Of a stretch of DNA of 64,000 nt, positions 36,880 through 49,109 are shown piece after piece. The position numbers and the translations under genes were made by a program. The DNA is from Propioniciclava tarda (GTDB lineage: Bacteria; Actinomycetota; Actinomycetes; Propionibacteriales; Propionibacteriaceae), in assembly GCF_900182665.1 (NCBI RefSeq), contig NZ_FXTL01000014.1, positions 1 through 64,000 of the forward strand. The letters run 5' to 3'. The stretch's first letter is position 1. Each line of letters starts with the position of its first letter. The notes under the pieces are model-generated. The model did no database searches, was not told where the DNA came from, and saw only the letters and a program-made list of their open reading frames with translations.

Positions 36880-37182
36880 TCAGAGCTTCAGCAGGTTGGC
36901 GTCGTCGACCGAGGTCGTCCGCCGCGTGCGGTAGATGGTCATGATGATCGCGAGGCCCACGACGACTTCGGCGGCGGCCACGACCATGACGAAGAAGCTG
37001 GCGACCTGGCCGTCCAGCCCGCCGTTCATCGTGGACCCCGTGACCAACGCCAGGTTGGCCGCGTTGAGCATCAGCTCGATACACATGAACGCGACCAGGG
37101 CGTTGCGGCGCAGCATCACGCCCAGGGCCCCGATGGTGAACAGGACGCCCGCCAGCATCAGGACGTTCTCCGGATTGGTCAC
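36880..37182 (-). CDS. nuoK: NADH-quinone oxidoreductase subunit K
   Basis: 100 residues, three spans. [34 protein letters not shown] holds the conserved Glu in MCIELMLN (span 2), and a second acidic residue lies in [14 protein letters not shown]. It overlaps nuoJ by 4 nt. Confidence 0.97.
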   Translation of the reverse strand: MTNPENVLMLAGVLFTIGALGVMLRRNALVAFMCIELMLNAANLALVTGSTMNGGLDGQVASFFVMVVAAAEVVVGLAIIMTIYRTRRTTSVDDANLLKL

Positions 37183-37991
37183 TCGTCCCCCTCCTCTTCC
37201 TTGACGCCCTCGATCGCGGCGAAGCGATCCGCCGTCATCGAGCGCAGGTCCTCGGGATCGAGCGCCGCGCCACGCAGGACGAGCGTCCGGCTCACCGAAG
37301 ACTCGGCGACGGAGCCGTCCGGCAGGAGCGCCGGGACCGCGATCGAGTTGTGGCCGGCGAACACACCGGACGCCGGCAGCGGGCCCGGGTGGGCGCCGGT
37401 CTCGGCGTAGTCACGCATGCGCTGGGCCGCCTGGAGGCGCTGGCCGATCTTCTCGGTGACGCGCGTCCGATGGGCCAGGACCATGGCGGCCAGGGCCGCG
37501 GTGATCAGCAGTGCGGACGTCAGCTCGAAGATGAACACGTAGCGTCCGAACACCAGGCTCGCGATGCCCTCGACGTTGCCGATCGCGTTGGCCTCGGTCA
37601 GGCCCGCGAACGGCCCGCTGCGGACCGAGCCACCGATGCCGAAGAACAGCAAGCCGACGGTTCCGAGCGCCGCGAGGGCAGCCAGCCAGCGCTGACCGCG
37701 CAGGGTCTCGATGACCGAGTCCGGGGTGTCGATGCCGACCAGCATCAGCACGAACAAGAACAGCATCATGATCGCGCCGGTGTAGACGATGATCTGCACG
37801 AAGACGAGGAACGGGGCGTCCATCGTTCCGTAGAGCACCGCCAGGTTCAGCATGACGAACGCCATCGACAAGGCCGAATAGACGGCCTTGCGGAACAGCA
37901 CCAGGCCGAGGGCGCCGAGCACCGCGAGCGGAGCGCAGATCCAGAAGGTGAGGCTGGCGCCCGTCACCATCGGGATGAGAGCGGGGATCAT
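37179..37991 (-). CDS. nuoJ: NADH-quinone oxidoreductase subunit J
   Basis: 270 residues with five spans in the first ~170, including [21 protein letters not shown] (conserved pi-bulge helix region), followed by a ~95-residue hydrophilic tail absent from E. coli NuoJ but common in actinobacteria. 4-nt overlaps join it to nuoI and nuoK. Confidence 0.95.
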   Translation of the reverse strand: MIPALIPMVTGASLTFWICAPLAVLGALGLVLFRKAVYSALSMAFVMLNLAVLYGTMDAPFLVFVQIIVYTGAIMMLFLFVLMLVGIDTPDSVIETLRGQRWLAALAALGTVGLLFFGIGGSVRSGPFAGLTEANAIGNVEGIASLVFGRYVFIFELTSALLITAALAAMVLAHRTRVTEKIGQRLQAAQRMRDYAETGAHPGPLPASGVFAGHNSIAVPALLPDGSVAESSVSRTLVLRGAALDPEDLRSMTADRFAAIEGVKEEEGDE

Positions 37992-38563
37992 CGCTTTCCT
38001 TCCTGGGGATCAGCCACGGGCGTGCGGGCGTCCACCTCGCCGGTGGGCGGCAGGCCGAGGAAGTAGGACTGCTCGTCCGGGCCGAGCCGACGCGGGTGCG
38101 GGGCTTCCTCCATGCCGGGCATGAGGGGGGCCAGCAGGCGGTCCTTGGTGTAGATCATCTTCTCGCGCGTCGTATCGGCGAGCTTGAAGTCGTTCGTCAT
38201 CGTGAGGGCGCGCGTCGGGCACGCCTCGATGCACATGCCGCACAGGATGCAGCGCAGGTAGTTGATCTGGTAGACGCGGCCGTAGCGCTCGCCGGGGCTG
38301 AAGCGCTCCTCCTCGGTGTTGGACGCGCCTTCGACGTAGATGGCGTCCGCGGGGCAGGCCCAGGCGCACAGCTCACAGCCGACGCACTTCTCCAGCCCGT
38401 CCGGCCAGCGGTTGAGCTGGTGGCGTCCGTGGAAGCGCGGCGCGGTGACCTTCTCCTTGCCCTTCTCCGGGTAGCTCTGCGTGAAGGTCTTGCGACCGAT
38501 CGTCTCCAGGGTGATGCCGAAGCCCTTCCAGGCTGCGGGGAACAGATCCCTGATGAGGCCCAT
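37988..38563 (-). CDS. nuoI: NADH-quinone oxidoreductase subunit I
   Basis: 191 residues. Two 4Fe-4S motifs, [20 protein letters not shown] and [18 protein letters not shown], carry electrons (clusters N6a/N6b) toward the quinone site. [13 protein letters not shown]-like region ([34 protein letters not shown]) precedes the first cluster. It overlaps nuoJ by 4 nt. Confidence 0.97.
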   Translation of the reverse strand: MGLIRDLFPAAWKGFGITLETIGRKTFTQSYPEKGKEKVTAPRFHGRHQLNRWPDGLEKCVGCELCAWACPADAIYVEGASNTEEERFSPGERYGRVYQINYLRCILCGMCIEACPTRALTMTNDFKLADTTREKMIYTKDRLLAPLMPGMEEAPHPRRLGPDEQSYFLGLPPTGEVDARTPVADPQEGKR

Positions 38564-38565
38564 GG

Positions 38566-39912
38566 TCAGTTCTCCCGTCCGGACGCCGCGCCGACGGCGT
38601 CCTCGATCAGCTCGGGCTCGAGATCGGGCTCGCTGGACCCGGCGACGACGTCGGCGAGTTCTGGCAGCGTCTGCCCGGGCATGGGGGGCACCGGGTAGCC
38701 GCCGGCGAAGGCATCGAAGACCTCAGGGAGGGGCTCGGCGACGGGCTCGGGCTTGCCGCCCAGATACATCCACGCGAGCGCGGCCAATGCCAGCACCGCG
38801 AAGCCGATCAGCAGCACAGGCAGCGTCAACAGGTTGGCGTTGCGCAGCCCCTTGACCGTCGCGATGGCCATGAGCCAGACGAGGCTGAACGGGATCATCA
38901 CCTTCCAGCCGAGATCCATGAACTGGTCGTAGCGCAGGCGGGGCAGGGTGCCACGTAGCCACACGAAGAACGAGATCAGCAACTGCACCTTGAGGATGAA
39001 CCAGATGATGCCGAGGTAGCCGGCGTCCAGCACGCCCGGCAGGATCGGCGAGTGGTAGCCGCCCAAGAACAGCGTCGCGCACACGGCCGACACGGTCGCC
39101 ATGTTGATGTACTCGGCCAGGAAGAACACCGCGTAGCGGAAGCCGGAGTACTCGGTCAGGTGACCCGACACCAGCTCCGACTCGCACTCAGGCAGGTCGA
39201 AGGGTGCGCGGTTGGTCTCGCCGACCATCGAGATCACGTAGACCACGAACGACGGGAACAGCACCAGCCAGTACCAGTTCTGGATGCCGATGCCCTGGAA
39301 GCCGGCGAAGCCGAGGAACGGCTGCGCCTGCAAATCGACGATGTCGGACGTTGCCATCGTCCCGGCGTAGAGGAAGACGGCGACGAAGCTCAGGCCCATC
39401 GAGATCTCGTACGAGATCATCTGGGCCGACGACCGCAGGGCGCCGAGCAGCGAGTACGGCGAGTTGGACGACCAGCCGGCGAGCACGAAGCCGTAGACCG
39501 CGACCGACGACATCGCCAAGATCACCAGCGTGCCGACCGGGAGGTCGGTGACCTGCAGGCGCGTCATGACGCCGAACATGTTCACCTCGCCACCGAGCGG
39601 GATGACCGACCAGGCCGTGAAGGCGCACACGCCGACGATGAGCGGGGCGATCGTGTACAGGACGCGGTCGACCATGCCGGGCGCGAAGTCCTCCTTGACC
39701 AGGAGCTTCATGCCGTCGGCGAGCGCCTGACCCAGACCGAACGGACCGTTCATGATCGGGCCGAGGCGGTGCTGCATCTTGCCGACCAGGCGGCGCTCGT
39801 ACCAGACGTTGACGATCGTCCAGGTCAGCAGCAGGACGACGACGCCGATGCACTTGATGGCGACGATCCACCACGGATCGTTGAAGAAGATCTTCGTGTC
39901 GAGCGCGATCAC
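38566..39912 (-). CDS. nuoH: NADH-quinone oxidoreductase subunit H
   Basis: 448 residues, eight spans, forming the quinone chamber with NuoB and Nuo[39 protein letters not shown] and [41 protein letters not shown] are hallmark loops. A ~75-residue hydrophilic C-terminal tail extends past the E. coli length. It overlaps nuoG by 4 nt. Confidence 0.97.
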   Translation of the reverse strand: MIALDTKIFFNDPWWIVAIKCIGVVVLLLTWTIVNVWYERRLVGKMQHRLGPIMNGPFGLGQALADGMKLLVKEDFAPGMVDRVLYTIAPLIVGVCAFTAWSVIPLGGEVNMFGVMTRLQVTDLPVGTLVILAMSSVAVYGFVLAGWSSNSPYSLLGALRSSAQMISYEISMGLSFVAVFLYAGTMATSDIVDLQAQPFLGFAGFQGIGIQNWYWLVLFPSFVVYVISMVGETNRAPFDLPECESELVSGHLTEYSGFRYAVFFLAEYINMATVSAVCATLFLGGYHSPILPGVLDAGYLGIIWFILKVQLLISFFVWLRGTLPRLRYDQFMDLGWKVMIPFSLVWLMAIATVKGLRNANLLTLPVLLIGFAVLALAALAWMYLGGKPEPVAEPLPEVFDAFAGGYPVPPMPGQTLPELADVVAGSSEPDLEPELIEDAVGAASGREN

Positions 39913-42296
39913 TTGACACCTCCTCGGGTCACGGTGACGGAGGCACCGGGGCTCACGGCCAGTTCGCCGATCGATCCGGTGAAGTAGTTGCCGGGCAGCC
40001 AGGCGACACCGTCGACCATGGTCGGCTCGATGACCAACGGCAGCGTGACGTGCTTGCCTCCGGCCGACAGGACGACCGGGTCACCGTTGGCCGCCTCGAC
40101 CTTCGCCGCGGACGCCGGGCTGAGCCGGACGACCGGTGCGTGGGCCGTGGCCAGCAGCGCGTCCGAGCCGGCGTTGGACGCAGACCCGTCGATCAGCTGA
40201 CGCCAGCTGGCGAGGACCAGTCCGGAGGCCTTCGCCGGGGCCTTGGCGGCCGGGTACTTCGCGGTCGGACGATCCGTCCAGGCGCCGAGCTCGTCGAGCT
40301 CGGCCAGCGCCTGCCCCGTCTGCCGGACGCCGAGGTCGCGGCCCATGGCGTCCGCGAGCGCCGCAAGCACCCGCAGATCGGTCATGGCGACCCGGTTGTC
40401 GCGGATGACGCGGTTCACGCGGCCGCGGCGACCCTCCCAGTTGACGTAGGTGCCGGCTTGGCTCTCGACGAGCACGACGGGGAACACCACGTCGGCGCGC
40501 TCGGTGACCTCGCTGACCCGCGTCTCCAGGCTGATGACGAACGGTGCGCCTTCCAGCGCGGATCGGACGGCCTCGGCGTCCGCGAAATCGGTCGGCTGCA
40601 CGCCGCCCACGATCGCGGCCTTGAGCGAGCCGGACGCGAGCCCGGCGATGATGCCGTCGGCGTCCAGGCCGGGCTTTTCGGGCAGGGAGCCGACGCCCCA
40701 GGCGGCCTGAAGGTCGACGCGCGCGCCGGCGTCCAACGTGCGGCCGCCGGGCAGGACGGTCGGCAGGCAGCCGGCCTGGATGGCGCCGACCTCGCCGGCG
40801 CGACGCGGGATCCAGGCGAGCTTGGCGCCGGAGGCCTTCGCCAGCCCGGTGCAGGCAGCCAGGGTGCCGGGCGACGTCGCCGCCCGCTCCCCCACCAGGA
40901 TCACGGTGTCGGCATCCGTCTCGAGGGACGCCAGCGCCGCGGCCTCGCCGCCGGGGGCGACCCCGACCAGCTCGGCGGACAGCTTGGCGTTGCCGTTCGT
41001 CAGGTAGGGCGCCAGGGCGACAACCTTGAGGCCCTTCTTCCGCATGGCCTTGCGCAGGCGCAGGAAGACGATCGGGCTCTCTTCCTCGGGCTCGAAGCAG
41101 ACCAGCACGACCTTCTTCGCGGCTTCGAGGTCGGCGTAGGACACCGACGTACCACCCGCGACCTCGGACGCCAGGAACGCGAGCTCCTCGGCCGAGCCCG
41201 GACGCGAGCGGTGGTCGATGTTGTTGGTGCCGAGCACGGTGCGCGCGAACTTGGCGTAGCCGTAGGCGTTTTCGAGGGTGAGGCGTCCGCCGGGCAGGAC
41301 ACCGACGGCCGAACCGGCGGCCTTCAGGCCGGCGACGGCCACGTCGATGGCCTCCGGCCAGGACGCCGCGCGCAGGACCCCGTCCTCGCGGACTAGGGGC
41401 GTCGTGATGCGGTCGTCGCCGCGGCCGTACAGGAACGCGAAGCGTCCGCGGTCGCAGTTCCACTCCTCGTTGACCTCGGGGAGGTCACCCGCGAGGCGAC
41501 GCTTGACCTGGAAGTGCCGCTGGTCGGTGCGCAGCTGGCAGCCGGACGCGCAGTGCTCGCACGTCGTGACCGTGCTGACCAGGTCGAACGGACGGCTCTG
41601 GAAGCGGTAGTCGGCGCTGGTGAGCGCACCCACCGGGCAGATCTGGACGACGTTGCCCGAGAAGTACGAGTCGTACGGGTGCTCCTCGTAGATGCCGACC
41701 TGCTGCAGCGCGCCACGCTCGACGAGCGCGATGAACGGGTCGCCGGCGATCTGCTCGGAGAAGCGGGTGCAGCGAGCGCAGAGCACGCAACGCTCGCGGT
41801 CCAGCAGGATCTGGGAGCTGATCGAGACGGGCTTCGGGAAGGTGCGCTTCACGCCGCCGTAGCGGGACTCGCCCGGCCCGTTCGCCATGGCCTGGTTCTG
41901 CAGCGGGCACTCGCCGCCCTTATCGCAGATGGGGCAGTCGAGCGGGTGGTTGATGAGCAGCAGCTCGATCATGCCCTGCTGTGCCTTCGCCGCGACCGGC
42001 GACGTGAGCTGGGTGTCGATCTTCATACCCGGGGCCACCTCGAGCGTGCAGGACGCCTGCGGCTTCGGGAAGCCGCGGCCGTTTCCGGCGTCCGGAACCT
42101 CGACGAGGCACTGGCGGCAGGCGCCCATGGGGTCGAGCAGCGGATGATCGCAGAACCGCGGGATCGCGATCCCGATCAGCTCGGCGGCCCGAATCGCCAT
42201 GGTGCCCTTGGGCACCTTGACCTCGGTGCCGTCGATGAAGACCGAGACCAGGTCCGACTTCTCGACAGCCGCAGCGGGCTTGGCGTCCACGCTCAT
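39909..42296 (-). CDS. nuoG: NADH-quinone oxidoreductase subunit G
   Basis: 795 residues. N-terminal 2Fe-2S domain (RFCDHPLLDPMGACRQCLVEV), the His/Cys cluster region HPLDCPICDKGGECPLQ, a 4Fe-4S pair CVLCARCTRFSEQI, then CEHCASGCQLRTDQR and EEWNCDRGRFAFLYG of the molybdopterin-oxidoreductase-like part. It receives electrons from NuoF. The C-terminal domain is degenerate, as usual. 4-nt overlaps with nuoF and nuoH. Confidence 0.96.
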   Translation of the reverse strand: MSVDAKPAAAVEKSDLVSVFIDGTEVKVPKGTMAIRAAELIGIAIPRFCDHPLLDPMGACRQCLVEVPDAGNGRGFPKPQASCTLEVAPGMKIDTQLTSPVAAKAQQGMIELLLINHPLDCPICDKGGECPLQNQAMANGPGESRYGGVKRTFPKPVSISSQILLDRERCVLCARCTRFSEQIAGDPFIALVERGALQQVGIYEEHPYDSYFSGNVVQICPVGALTSADYRFQSRPFDLVSTVTTCEHCASGCQLRTDQRHFQVKRRLAGDLPEVNEEWNCDRGRFAFLYGRGDDRITTPLVREDGVLRAASWPEAIDVAVAGLKAAGSAVGVLPGGRLTLENAYGYAKFARTVLGTNNIDHRSRPGSAEELAFLASEVAGGTSVSYADLEAAKKVVLVCFEPEEESPIVFLRLRKAMRKKGLKVVALAPYLTNGNAKLSAELVGVAPGGEAAALASLETDADTVILVGERAATSPGTLAACTGLAKASGAKLAWIPRRAGEVGAIQAGCLPTVLPGGRTLDAGARVDLQAAWGVGSLPEKPGLDADGIIAGLASGSLKAAIVGGVQPTDFADAEAVRSALEGAPFVISLETRVSEVTERADVVFPVVLVESQAGTYVNWEGRRGRVNRVIRDNRVAMTDLRVLAALADAMGRDLGVRQTGQALAELDELGAWTDRPTAKYPAAKAPAKASGLVLASWRQLIDGSASNAGSDALLATAHAPVVRLSPASAAKVEAANGDPVVLSAGGKHVTLPLVIEPTMVDGVAWLPGNYFTGSIGELAVSPGASVTVTRGGVK

Positions 42297-43810
42297 GCCC
42301 GGCCTCCTTCGTCGTTGGTCTTCGGCTCGAAGACCTCGTTCAACTGCGTCGGGATGTCACCGGCGGCCTCGGCCTCGGCGACGACGACCTCATCGGCGTC
42401 CCGGGCGTTCAGCAGCGGCGGGGGTGCCGTCACCTTGGCGTCCTCCTCGGCTCCCTCGCCCGCCTCGGAGGTCGACAGCGAGGTGTGACTGGCCGCAACG
42501 GCGGTGCGCTCGGACGCCGCGAACAGCGCCGACTTCTCGTACGGGAACAGCTCCCAGGCGGGGGTGTGCGTGCCGGCCTCGAACTCGGAGCGGAACTCCT
42601 TCACCGCGCTCTGCAGGCAGGCGACGGCGCCGTCGGCCAGGGCGCAGAAGGACCGTCCGCCGATGTTGGACGCCACGTCGAGCATCTTGTCCAGGTCGCC
42701 TTCGGACGCGTGCCCGGCCTCGAACTTCTTCAACATCTGGACGAGCCACCAGTTGCCCTCGCGGCAGGGGGTGCACTTGCCGCAGGACTCGTGCTTGTAG
42801 AACTCGATCCAGCGCAGGGTCGTCCGGACGACCGAGGTCGTCTCGTCGAAGATCTGCAGCGCCCGCGTGCCCAGCAGCGAGCCGGCCGCAGCGACCGAGT
42901 CGAAGTCGAGGGGCAGATCCAGGTGTTCCTTGGTCAGGATCTGCGTCGAGCTACCGCCCGGGGTGAAGAACTTCAGCTCGTGGCCGTTGCGCATGCCGCC
43001 GGCCAGCTTGATCAGCTCGCGCAGCGTGATGCCCAGCGGCGCCTCGTACTGACCCGGGTTGGTCACGTGGCCCGACAGCGAGTAGATGCCGTAGCCCTTG
43101 GACTTCTCGGTGCCCATGGACGCGAACCAGGCCGGCCCGTTGGCGATGATGCTCGGCACGGACGCGATCGACTCGACGTTGTTGACGACCGTCGGCGAGG
43201 CGTACAGGCCGGCGACGGCCGGGAACGGCGGACGCAGGCGCGGCTGGCCGCGGCGCCCCTCCAACGAATCCAACAACGCGGTCTCTTCGCCGCAGATGTA
43301 AGCGCCGGCGCCGGCGTGGACGACGACGTCCAGGTCGTAGCCCGAGCCCAGGATGTTCTTGCCCAGGTAGCCCTTGGCGTAGGCGTCCCGAACGGCCTGT
43401 TGCATGCGGCGATGCACGTGCAGCACCTCGCCGCGGATGTAGATGAAGGCGTGATGCGCGCGGATGGCGTAGCTCGCGATGATGACGCCCTCGACCAGCG
43501 TGTGCGGCGTGGCCATCATGAGCGGGATGTCCTTGCAGGTGCCCGGCTCCGACTCGTCACCGTTGACGACGAGGTACTTCGGGTTGGGGTTCGACTGCGG
43601 AACGAAGCTCCACTTCATGCCCGTCGGGAAGCCGGCGCCGCCGCGTCCGCGAAGGCCGGAGTCCTTGACGGCGTTCATGACCTCGTCCTGGGTCATCGTC
43701 AGCGCCTTGCGCAGGGCGTCGTAGCCACCCTGCTTCTCGTATTCGGCGATCTTCCACGGCGCCTTGTCGCCCCAGTTGGCGGTCAGGACGGGCGTGAGGG
43801 TGTCGGTCAT
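42293..43810 (-). CDS. nuoF: NADH-quinone oxidoreductase subunit F
   Basis: 505 residues from ATG 43810. NADH and FMN site: RGRGGAGFPTGMKWSF (~53-68) and AGAGAYICGEETALLDSLEG (~155-174). The N3 4Fe-4S cluster is in ESCGKCTPCREGNWW with a fourth Cys in GRSFCALADGA. A ~70-residue acidic C-terminal tail exceeds the usual length. The frame extends upstream to 44206, but that part is antisense-like protein unlike NuoF and overlaps nuoE. 4-nt overlap with nuoE. Confidence 0.96.
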   Translation of the reverse strand: MTDTLTPVLTANWGDKAPWKIAEYEKQGGYDALRKALTMTQDEVMNAVKDSGLRGRGGAGFPTGMKWSFVPQSNPNPKYLVVNGDESEPGTCKDIPLMMATPHTLVEGVIIASYAIRAHHAFIYIRGEVLHVHRRMQQAVRDAYAKGYLGKNILGSGYDLDVVVHAGAGAYICGEETALLDSLEGRRGQPRLRPPFPAVAGLYASPTVVNNVESIASVPSIIANGPAWFASMGTEKSKGYGIYSLSGHVTNPGQYEAPLGITLRELIKLAGGMRNGHELKFFTPGGSSTQILTKEHLDLPLDFDSVAAAGSLLGTRALQIFDETTSVVRTTLRWIEFYKHESCGKCTPCREGNWWLVQMLKKFEAGHASEGDLDKMLDVASNIGGRSFCALADGAVACLQSAVKEFRSEFEAGTHTPAWELFPYEKSALFAASERTAVAASHTSLSTSEAGEGAEEDAKVTAPPPLLNARDADEVVVAEAEAAGDIPTQLNEVFEPKTNDEGGRA

Positions 43811-44522
43811 TTCGTCGCCTCCGGCTTCGGAGCGGACCACTTCTGATCCTGGGCGATCTGCAGGCCCACCAGGGACGCCGGACCGGCGGCCGGGCCCTCG
43901 TCGGCGCGTCCGTCGTCGAAGCCCGCCAGGACGCGCTCGGCCTCGGCCAGGCTCGTGATCGTCGCGCCGCGCGTGGACCGGACCTCGCGTCCGGCGGCCA
44001 GCTTGTCGAGAATGTCGGACGCCTTCGCCGGGGTCATGTTGTCCATGAACTCCCAGTTGACCATCATGATCGGAGCGAAGTCGCAGGCGGCGTTGCACTC
44101 GACGCGCTCGAGGGAGAACATGCCGTCCGGCGTGGTCTCGCCCTCGTTGATGCCGAGCTTCTTGCCGACCTCGTCGAGCAGGATGTCGCCGCCCATGACG
44201 GCGCACAGCGCCGTCGTGCAGACCCCGATGTGGTGCTTTCCGGCCGGACGCCGGTGGTACATCGTGTAGAAGGTCGCGACGCCGGAGACCTGGGCGGTCG
44301 AGATGCCCAAGATGTCGGCGCAGACCTCGATGCCCTTCGGCGAGATGCGTCCGTCAACGCTCTGCACCAGGTGCAGCATCGGCAGCAGCGCCGACCGCGC
44401 CTGCGGGTACCGGGACGCCAGCTCGCGCAACTCACCGATCGTCAACTCGTCGATGTTCGTCGAGGTGTCGGCGTAGTCGACGCCGCCCGACTCGGGGAAA
44501 TAGGACTCGAACTCGTGACCGC

Positions 44523-44526
<4 letters not shown>
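43807..44526 (-). CDS. nuoE: NADH-quinone oxidoreductase subunit E
   Basis: 239 residues with a thioredoxin-like 2Fe-2S (N1a) domain. [13 protein letters not shown] and [15 protein letters not shown] give the four cysteines. Helical N-terminal part [33 protein letters not shown] ~50-residue C-terminal extension follows. 4-nt overlaps with nuoD and nuoF. Confidence 0.96.
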
Positions 44527-45862
<1,336 letters not shown>

Positions 45863-45866
<4 letters not shown>

Positions 45867-46642
45867 CGGTAGTTCCTCCGCTCGTCCGGGGGCGGCACGA
45901 CCGCGCCCTTGTACTCGATCGGGATGCCCCCGAGGGGGTAGTCCTTGCGCTGCGGGTGCCCGACCCAGTCGTCCGGCATGAGGATGCGGGTCAGCGCCGG
46001 GTGGCCGTCGAAGATGATGCCGAACATGTCCCAGGCCTCGCGCTCGTGCCAGTCGGCGGCCGGGTACGTCGCGACCACGGACGGGACGTGCGCGTCGGCG
46101 TCCGGACATGTCGTCTCGATGCGGAGGCGACGGTTATGCGTGAACGACTGCAGGTGGTAGACGACGTGCAGTTCGGCACCGGCGTCGCTCGGGTAATGGA
46201 CGCCGGACACCGACGCGCAGAACTCGAAGCGCAACTGGGCGTCGTCGCGCAGCGCCTTGACCACGTCGATGAGCCGCTCCCGGGGGACGAACCAGGTGAG
46301 CTCGCCGCGGTCCCAGACGGCCTTGCTGATGCTGCCCGGGACGAGCGTGTTGAGGCGCTCGGCCGCGGCCACCATCCAGGAGCCCTCGGGGATCGGCTGG
46401 CCGGCCGGCTGGGCAACCTCGGTGGTGAGGCGTCCGTAGCCAGAAACATCCGGGACGCCGTCGGTCCACATGCCGCCGCGGGTCGGGACGGGCTGGGCGT
46501 CACGCTGCGGCTGACCGTCGGCCTGCTCCGGCAGGGCCGGATCGGGGTTCTCCGCGCTCGGCGCGGCGGGAACGGGGTTCGGGGCCTGCGGCACGGCCGG
46601 GGGGACCTGCGCGGCGGCGTCCGCGATCTTCTTCTCTGTCAT
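45863..46642 (-). CDS. nuoC: NADH-quinone oxidoreductase subunit C
   Basis: 259 residues. C-terminal signature [45 protein letters not shown] is the 30-kDa subunit motif. Residues 1-60 are a Pro/Ala-rich extension, probably disordered. 4-nt overlaps with nuoB and nuoD. NuoC and NuoD are separate, not fused as in E. coli. Confidence 0.96.
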
Positions 46643-47193
46643 CGCATGAGGCCCTTCATCTCAAGCGTGGACGGGGCGATCAGCGCGGCCTGCTCGGCCT
46701 CTTCGAGGAGCTTGGCGCGGTGGGCACCCATCGGGTCGGCGGCGACGATCTTGCGCAGCTTGAACATGCCGTCGATGAGCATGTCCGGACGCGGCGGGCA
46801 GCCGGGAACGTAGATGTCGACCGGGACGATGTGGTCGCCGCCCTGGACGATCGCGTAGTTGTTGAACATACCGCCGGAGCTGGCGCAGACGCCCATCGCC
46901 ATGACCCACTTCGGGTTGGGCATCTGGTCGTAGACCGTGCGCATGACGGGGGCCATCTTCTGGCTGACGCGTCCGGAGATGATCATCAGGTCGGCCTGAC
47001 GCGGCGAGGCGCGGAAGACCTCCTGGCCCCAGCGGCCGGCGTCAAAGCGCGGCGTCCCGAAGGCCATCATCTCGATGGCGCAGCAGGCCAGGCCGAAGGT
47101 GGCAGGCCAGAACGAGGCCTGGCGCATCCAGCCGGCCACCGCCTCGACGGTCGTCAGCAGGACGCCCTCGGGAACCTTGTCTTCCAGTCCCAT
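46639..47193 (-). CDS. nuoB: NADH-quinone oxidoreductase subunit B
   Basis: 184 residues. It carries the terminal N2 4Fe-4S cluster with the tandem cysteines in [10 protein letters not shown], then [17 protein letters not shown] and [13 protein letters not shown]. Starts 18 bp after the nuoA stop; overlaps nuoC by 4 nt. Confidence 0.97.
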   Translation of the reverse strand: MGLEDKVPEGVLLTTVEAVAGWMRQASFWPATFGLACCAIEMMAFGTPRFDAGRWGQEVFRASPRQADLMIISGRVSQKMAPVMRTVYDQMPNPKWVMAMGVCASSGGMFNNYAIVQGGDHIVPVDIYVPGCPPRPDMLIDGMFKLRKIVAADPMGAHRAKLLEEAEQAALIAPSTLEMKGLMR

Positions 47194-47211
47194 GTGTTCA
47201 GCCCTTCCTGA

Positions 47212-47571
47212 TCATTCCCAGTCGAGTCCGCCGCGGCGGAAGACGTAGATGTAAGCGATGAAGACGGTGACGACGAACAGCAGCATCTCGACCAGCGCAA
47301 AGAGGCCGAGCCTGTCGAAGCTGACCGCCCACGGGTAGAGGAACACCATCTCGATGTCGAAGACGATGAACAACATGGCCGTGATGTAGAACTTCACCGG
47401 GAAGCGTCCGCCACCGACCGGCTGAGGGGTGGGGTCGATGCCGCACTCGTAGCTTGAGTACTTGGTCTTGTTGTAGCGGCGCGGACCGATGACCAGCGAC
47501 GCCAGGACCATCACCCCCAGCAAGGCGGCGGCGAAGAACAGGACGCCGAGGATCGGAATGTAGGGGCTCAT
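47212..47571 (-). CDS. nuoA: NADH-quinone oxidoreductase subunit A
   Basis: 119 residues, three spans. KYSSYECGIDPT is the conserved loop with the quinone-site Cys, and FYITAMLFIVFDIEMVFLYPWAV is span 2 with its acidic residues. First nuo gene, 46 bp after the MenJ-like gene on the same strand. Confidence 0.97.
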   Translation of the reverse strand: MSPYIPILGVLFFAAALLGVMVLASLVIGPRRYNKTKYSSYECGIDPTPQPVGGGRFPVKFYITAMLFIVFDIEMVFLYPWAVSFDRLGLFALVEMLLFVVTVFIAYIYVFRRGGLDWE

Positions 47572-47617
47572 CGGGCGGCCCGTCCCTTCTGGAAACCGTT
47601 CAAACCGTGCTTGCGAG

Positions 47618-48913
47618 TCATGCCGAGGGCACCACCTTGGTGGCGGCGGTGATCACCTTGTCCATCCAATCACCATCGCGCGTGTCATACAGGTGTGCGA
47701 GCAGCTTATGGACGAAACGCATCAACGTTGGCCGCGGCAGGCCATACGTGGTGCACAAGTTCATGATCTGGGGGTTGTTGATGAGCTTGACGAAGGTGTT
47801 CCCGAGGCGGAAGTAGCCGCCGAGTTCGGCCTTCACCCGGTTCTGGTAGCCCTGCAGGGCGCGCTCGGCGCTGGACGTGCCGTGGCCGCGGTAGTGGGCC
47901 TCAGCGATGGCGTCCGCGGCGAGTTCGCCGGCCTCGAGCGCGTAGGCGATGCCCTCGCCGTTGAACGGGCTGATCATGCCGCCGGAGTCGCCGACCAAGA
48001 GGAGTCCGTCGGCGTAGGCGGGCTGGCGGTTGAAGCTCATGGGCAGCGCGGCGCCCTTGATGGGCTCTTGGACGCCGTCCCAGGAGATGCCCCACTCGTC
48101 CGGGGCACCCTTGAGCCAGGTTTCGAGCATCGCGCGGTAGTCGGTCTTGCCGAGAGCGGCGGCGTTGGGGGCGACCGTCCCCAGACCGACGTTCATCGTG
48201 CCGTCGCCGAGCGGGAACGCCCAGCCGTAGCCGGGCAGCAGGTTGGACTTGCCGGGGGTGCCGTCCCAGAGCTGAAGCCACGACTCCATGTAGTCGGTGT
48301 CGTGCCGGGGCGAGGCGACGTAGGTGCGGACGGCGACGCCCATCGGGCGGTCCTGGCGCTTCTCGCGCCCCATCGCGAGGGCGAGCCGGGACGAGTTGCC
48401 GTCTGCGGCGACGACGACGGGGGCGTTGAAGAGGCGTCCGTCTTTGGTTCGGACGCCGACGATGCGGTTGCCGCTGAGGACGGGTTCGGTGACGTTCGCG
48501 CCCGTATAGAGGTGCGCGCCGCCGGCGACCGCGTGGTCGGCGAGGAGGTGGTCGAACTCGGTACGGCGCCGGGCGAGACCGAAGGTCGGGAAGGTCTCGA
48601 GCTCGGGCCACGGGAAGACGAACGGCTCGACGCGTCCGCCGTAGACGCGGAGGCCCTGGTTATGAATCCAGCCGGCCTCGGTGGAGACGTCGATGCCCAT
48701 CCGGATCAGGGCGCGGGTGCAACGGGGGGTGAGTCCGTCGCCGCACACCTTGTCGCGGGGGAACTCGGCCTTATCGAGGAGGCTGACGTTCAGGCCGCGG
48801 GTGGCCAGGTAGCGGGCGGTCGTGGAACCGGCCGGGCCGGCGCCGACGACGATGACGTCGGAGTCGACGACGAGATTCCAGGAGTGGCTTGGACCACCGT
48901 TGGTCATCGTCAC
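47618..48913 (-). CDS. geranylgeranyl reductase family flavoprotein, MenJ-like menaquinone tail reductase
   Basis: 431 residues. FAD site SDVIVVGAGPAGSTTARYLATRG (~18-40), PRDKVCGDGLTPRC (~53-66) and GLLLVGDSGGMISPFNGEGIAYALEAG (~310-336). The family reduces isoprenoid double bonds; the mycobacterial homologue MenJ saturates one double bond of the menaquinone tail. Position directly before nuoA-N supports a menaquinone substrate. GAGGGGAAG before the ATG at 48913 is a strong ribosome-binding site. Substrate is inferred. Confidence 0.87.
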   Translation of the reverse strand: MTMTNGGPSHSWNLVVDSDVIVVGAGPAGSTTARYLATRGLNVSLLDKAEFPRDKVCGDGLTPRCTRALIRMGIDVSTEAGWIHNQGLRVYGGRVEPFVFPWPELETFPTFGLARRRTEFDHLLADHAVAGGAHLYTGANVTEPVLSGNRIVGVRTKDGRLFNAPVVVAADGNSSRLALAMGREKRQDRPMGVAVRTYVASPRHDTDYMESWLQLWDGTPGKSNLLPGYGWAFPLGDGTMNVGLGTVAPNAAALGKTDYRAMLETWLKGAPDEWGISWDGVQEPIKGAALPMSFNRQPAYADGLLLVGDSGGMISPFNGEGIAYALEAGELAADAIAEAHYRGHGTSSAERALQGYQNRVKAELGGYFRLGNTFVKLINNPQIMNLCTTYGLPRPTLMRFVHKLLAHLYDTRDGDWMDKVITAATKVVPSA

Positions 48914-48940
48914 TTCCCCTCGCGTCTGGGCTTCGTTGCT

Positions 48941-48978
48941 CCCACGCCTTGTGGGCGCGGGAGATCGGCGTCAGTCTA
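48941..48978 (-). promoter_or_regulatory. possible promoter/leader hairpin of the menJ-nuo operon
   Basis: On the minus strand TAGACT (48978-48973) could be a -10, but no good -35 lies 16-18 bases upstream. A stem CTCCC-CGCC/GGGCG-GGGAG (48941-48962) would then be in the 5' leader of the ~18-kb operon. Weakly supported. Confidence 0.3.
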
Positions 48979-49109
48979 GGCAGCCCGCACAGGGTTGGCC
49001 ATTCGAGCGTCACAGGGCGGAACCTCAGGGGGTTCCTAGCTTCGCGTCCAGCCCGGAAGGCGGCCCTTGGTCATATCGTGAGGATCGTTGCGCTGGCTTT
49101 CCCGGCTCT

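Noticed and set aside
42293-44206. Longer NuoF starting at 44206
   Set aside because: Residues before MTDTLTP read antisense-like Arg-rich sequence and would overlap nuoE by 400 bp; the ATG at 43810 gives a normal NuoF with a 4-nt overlap.
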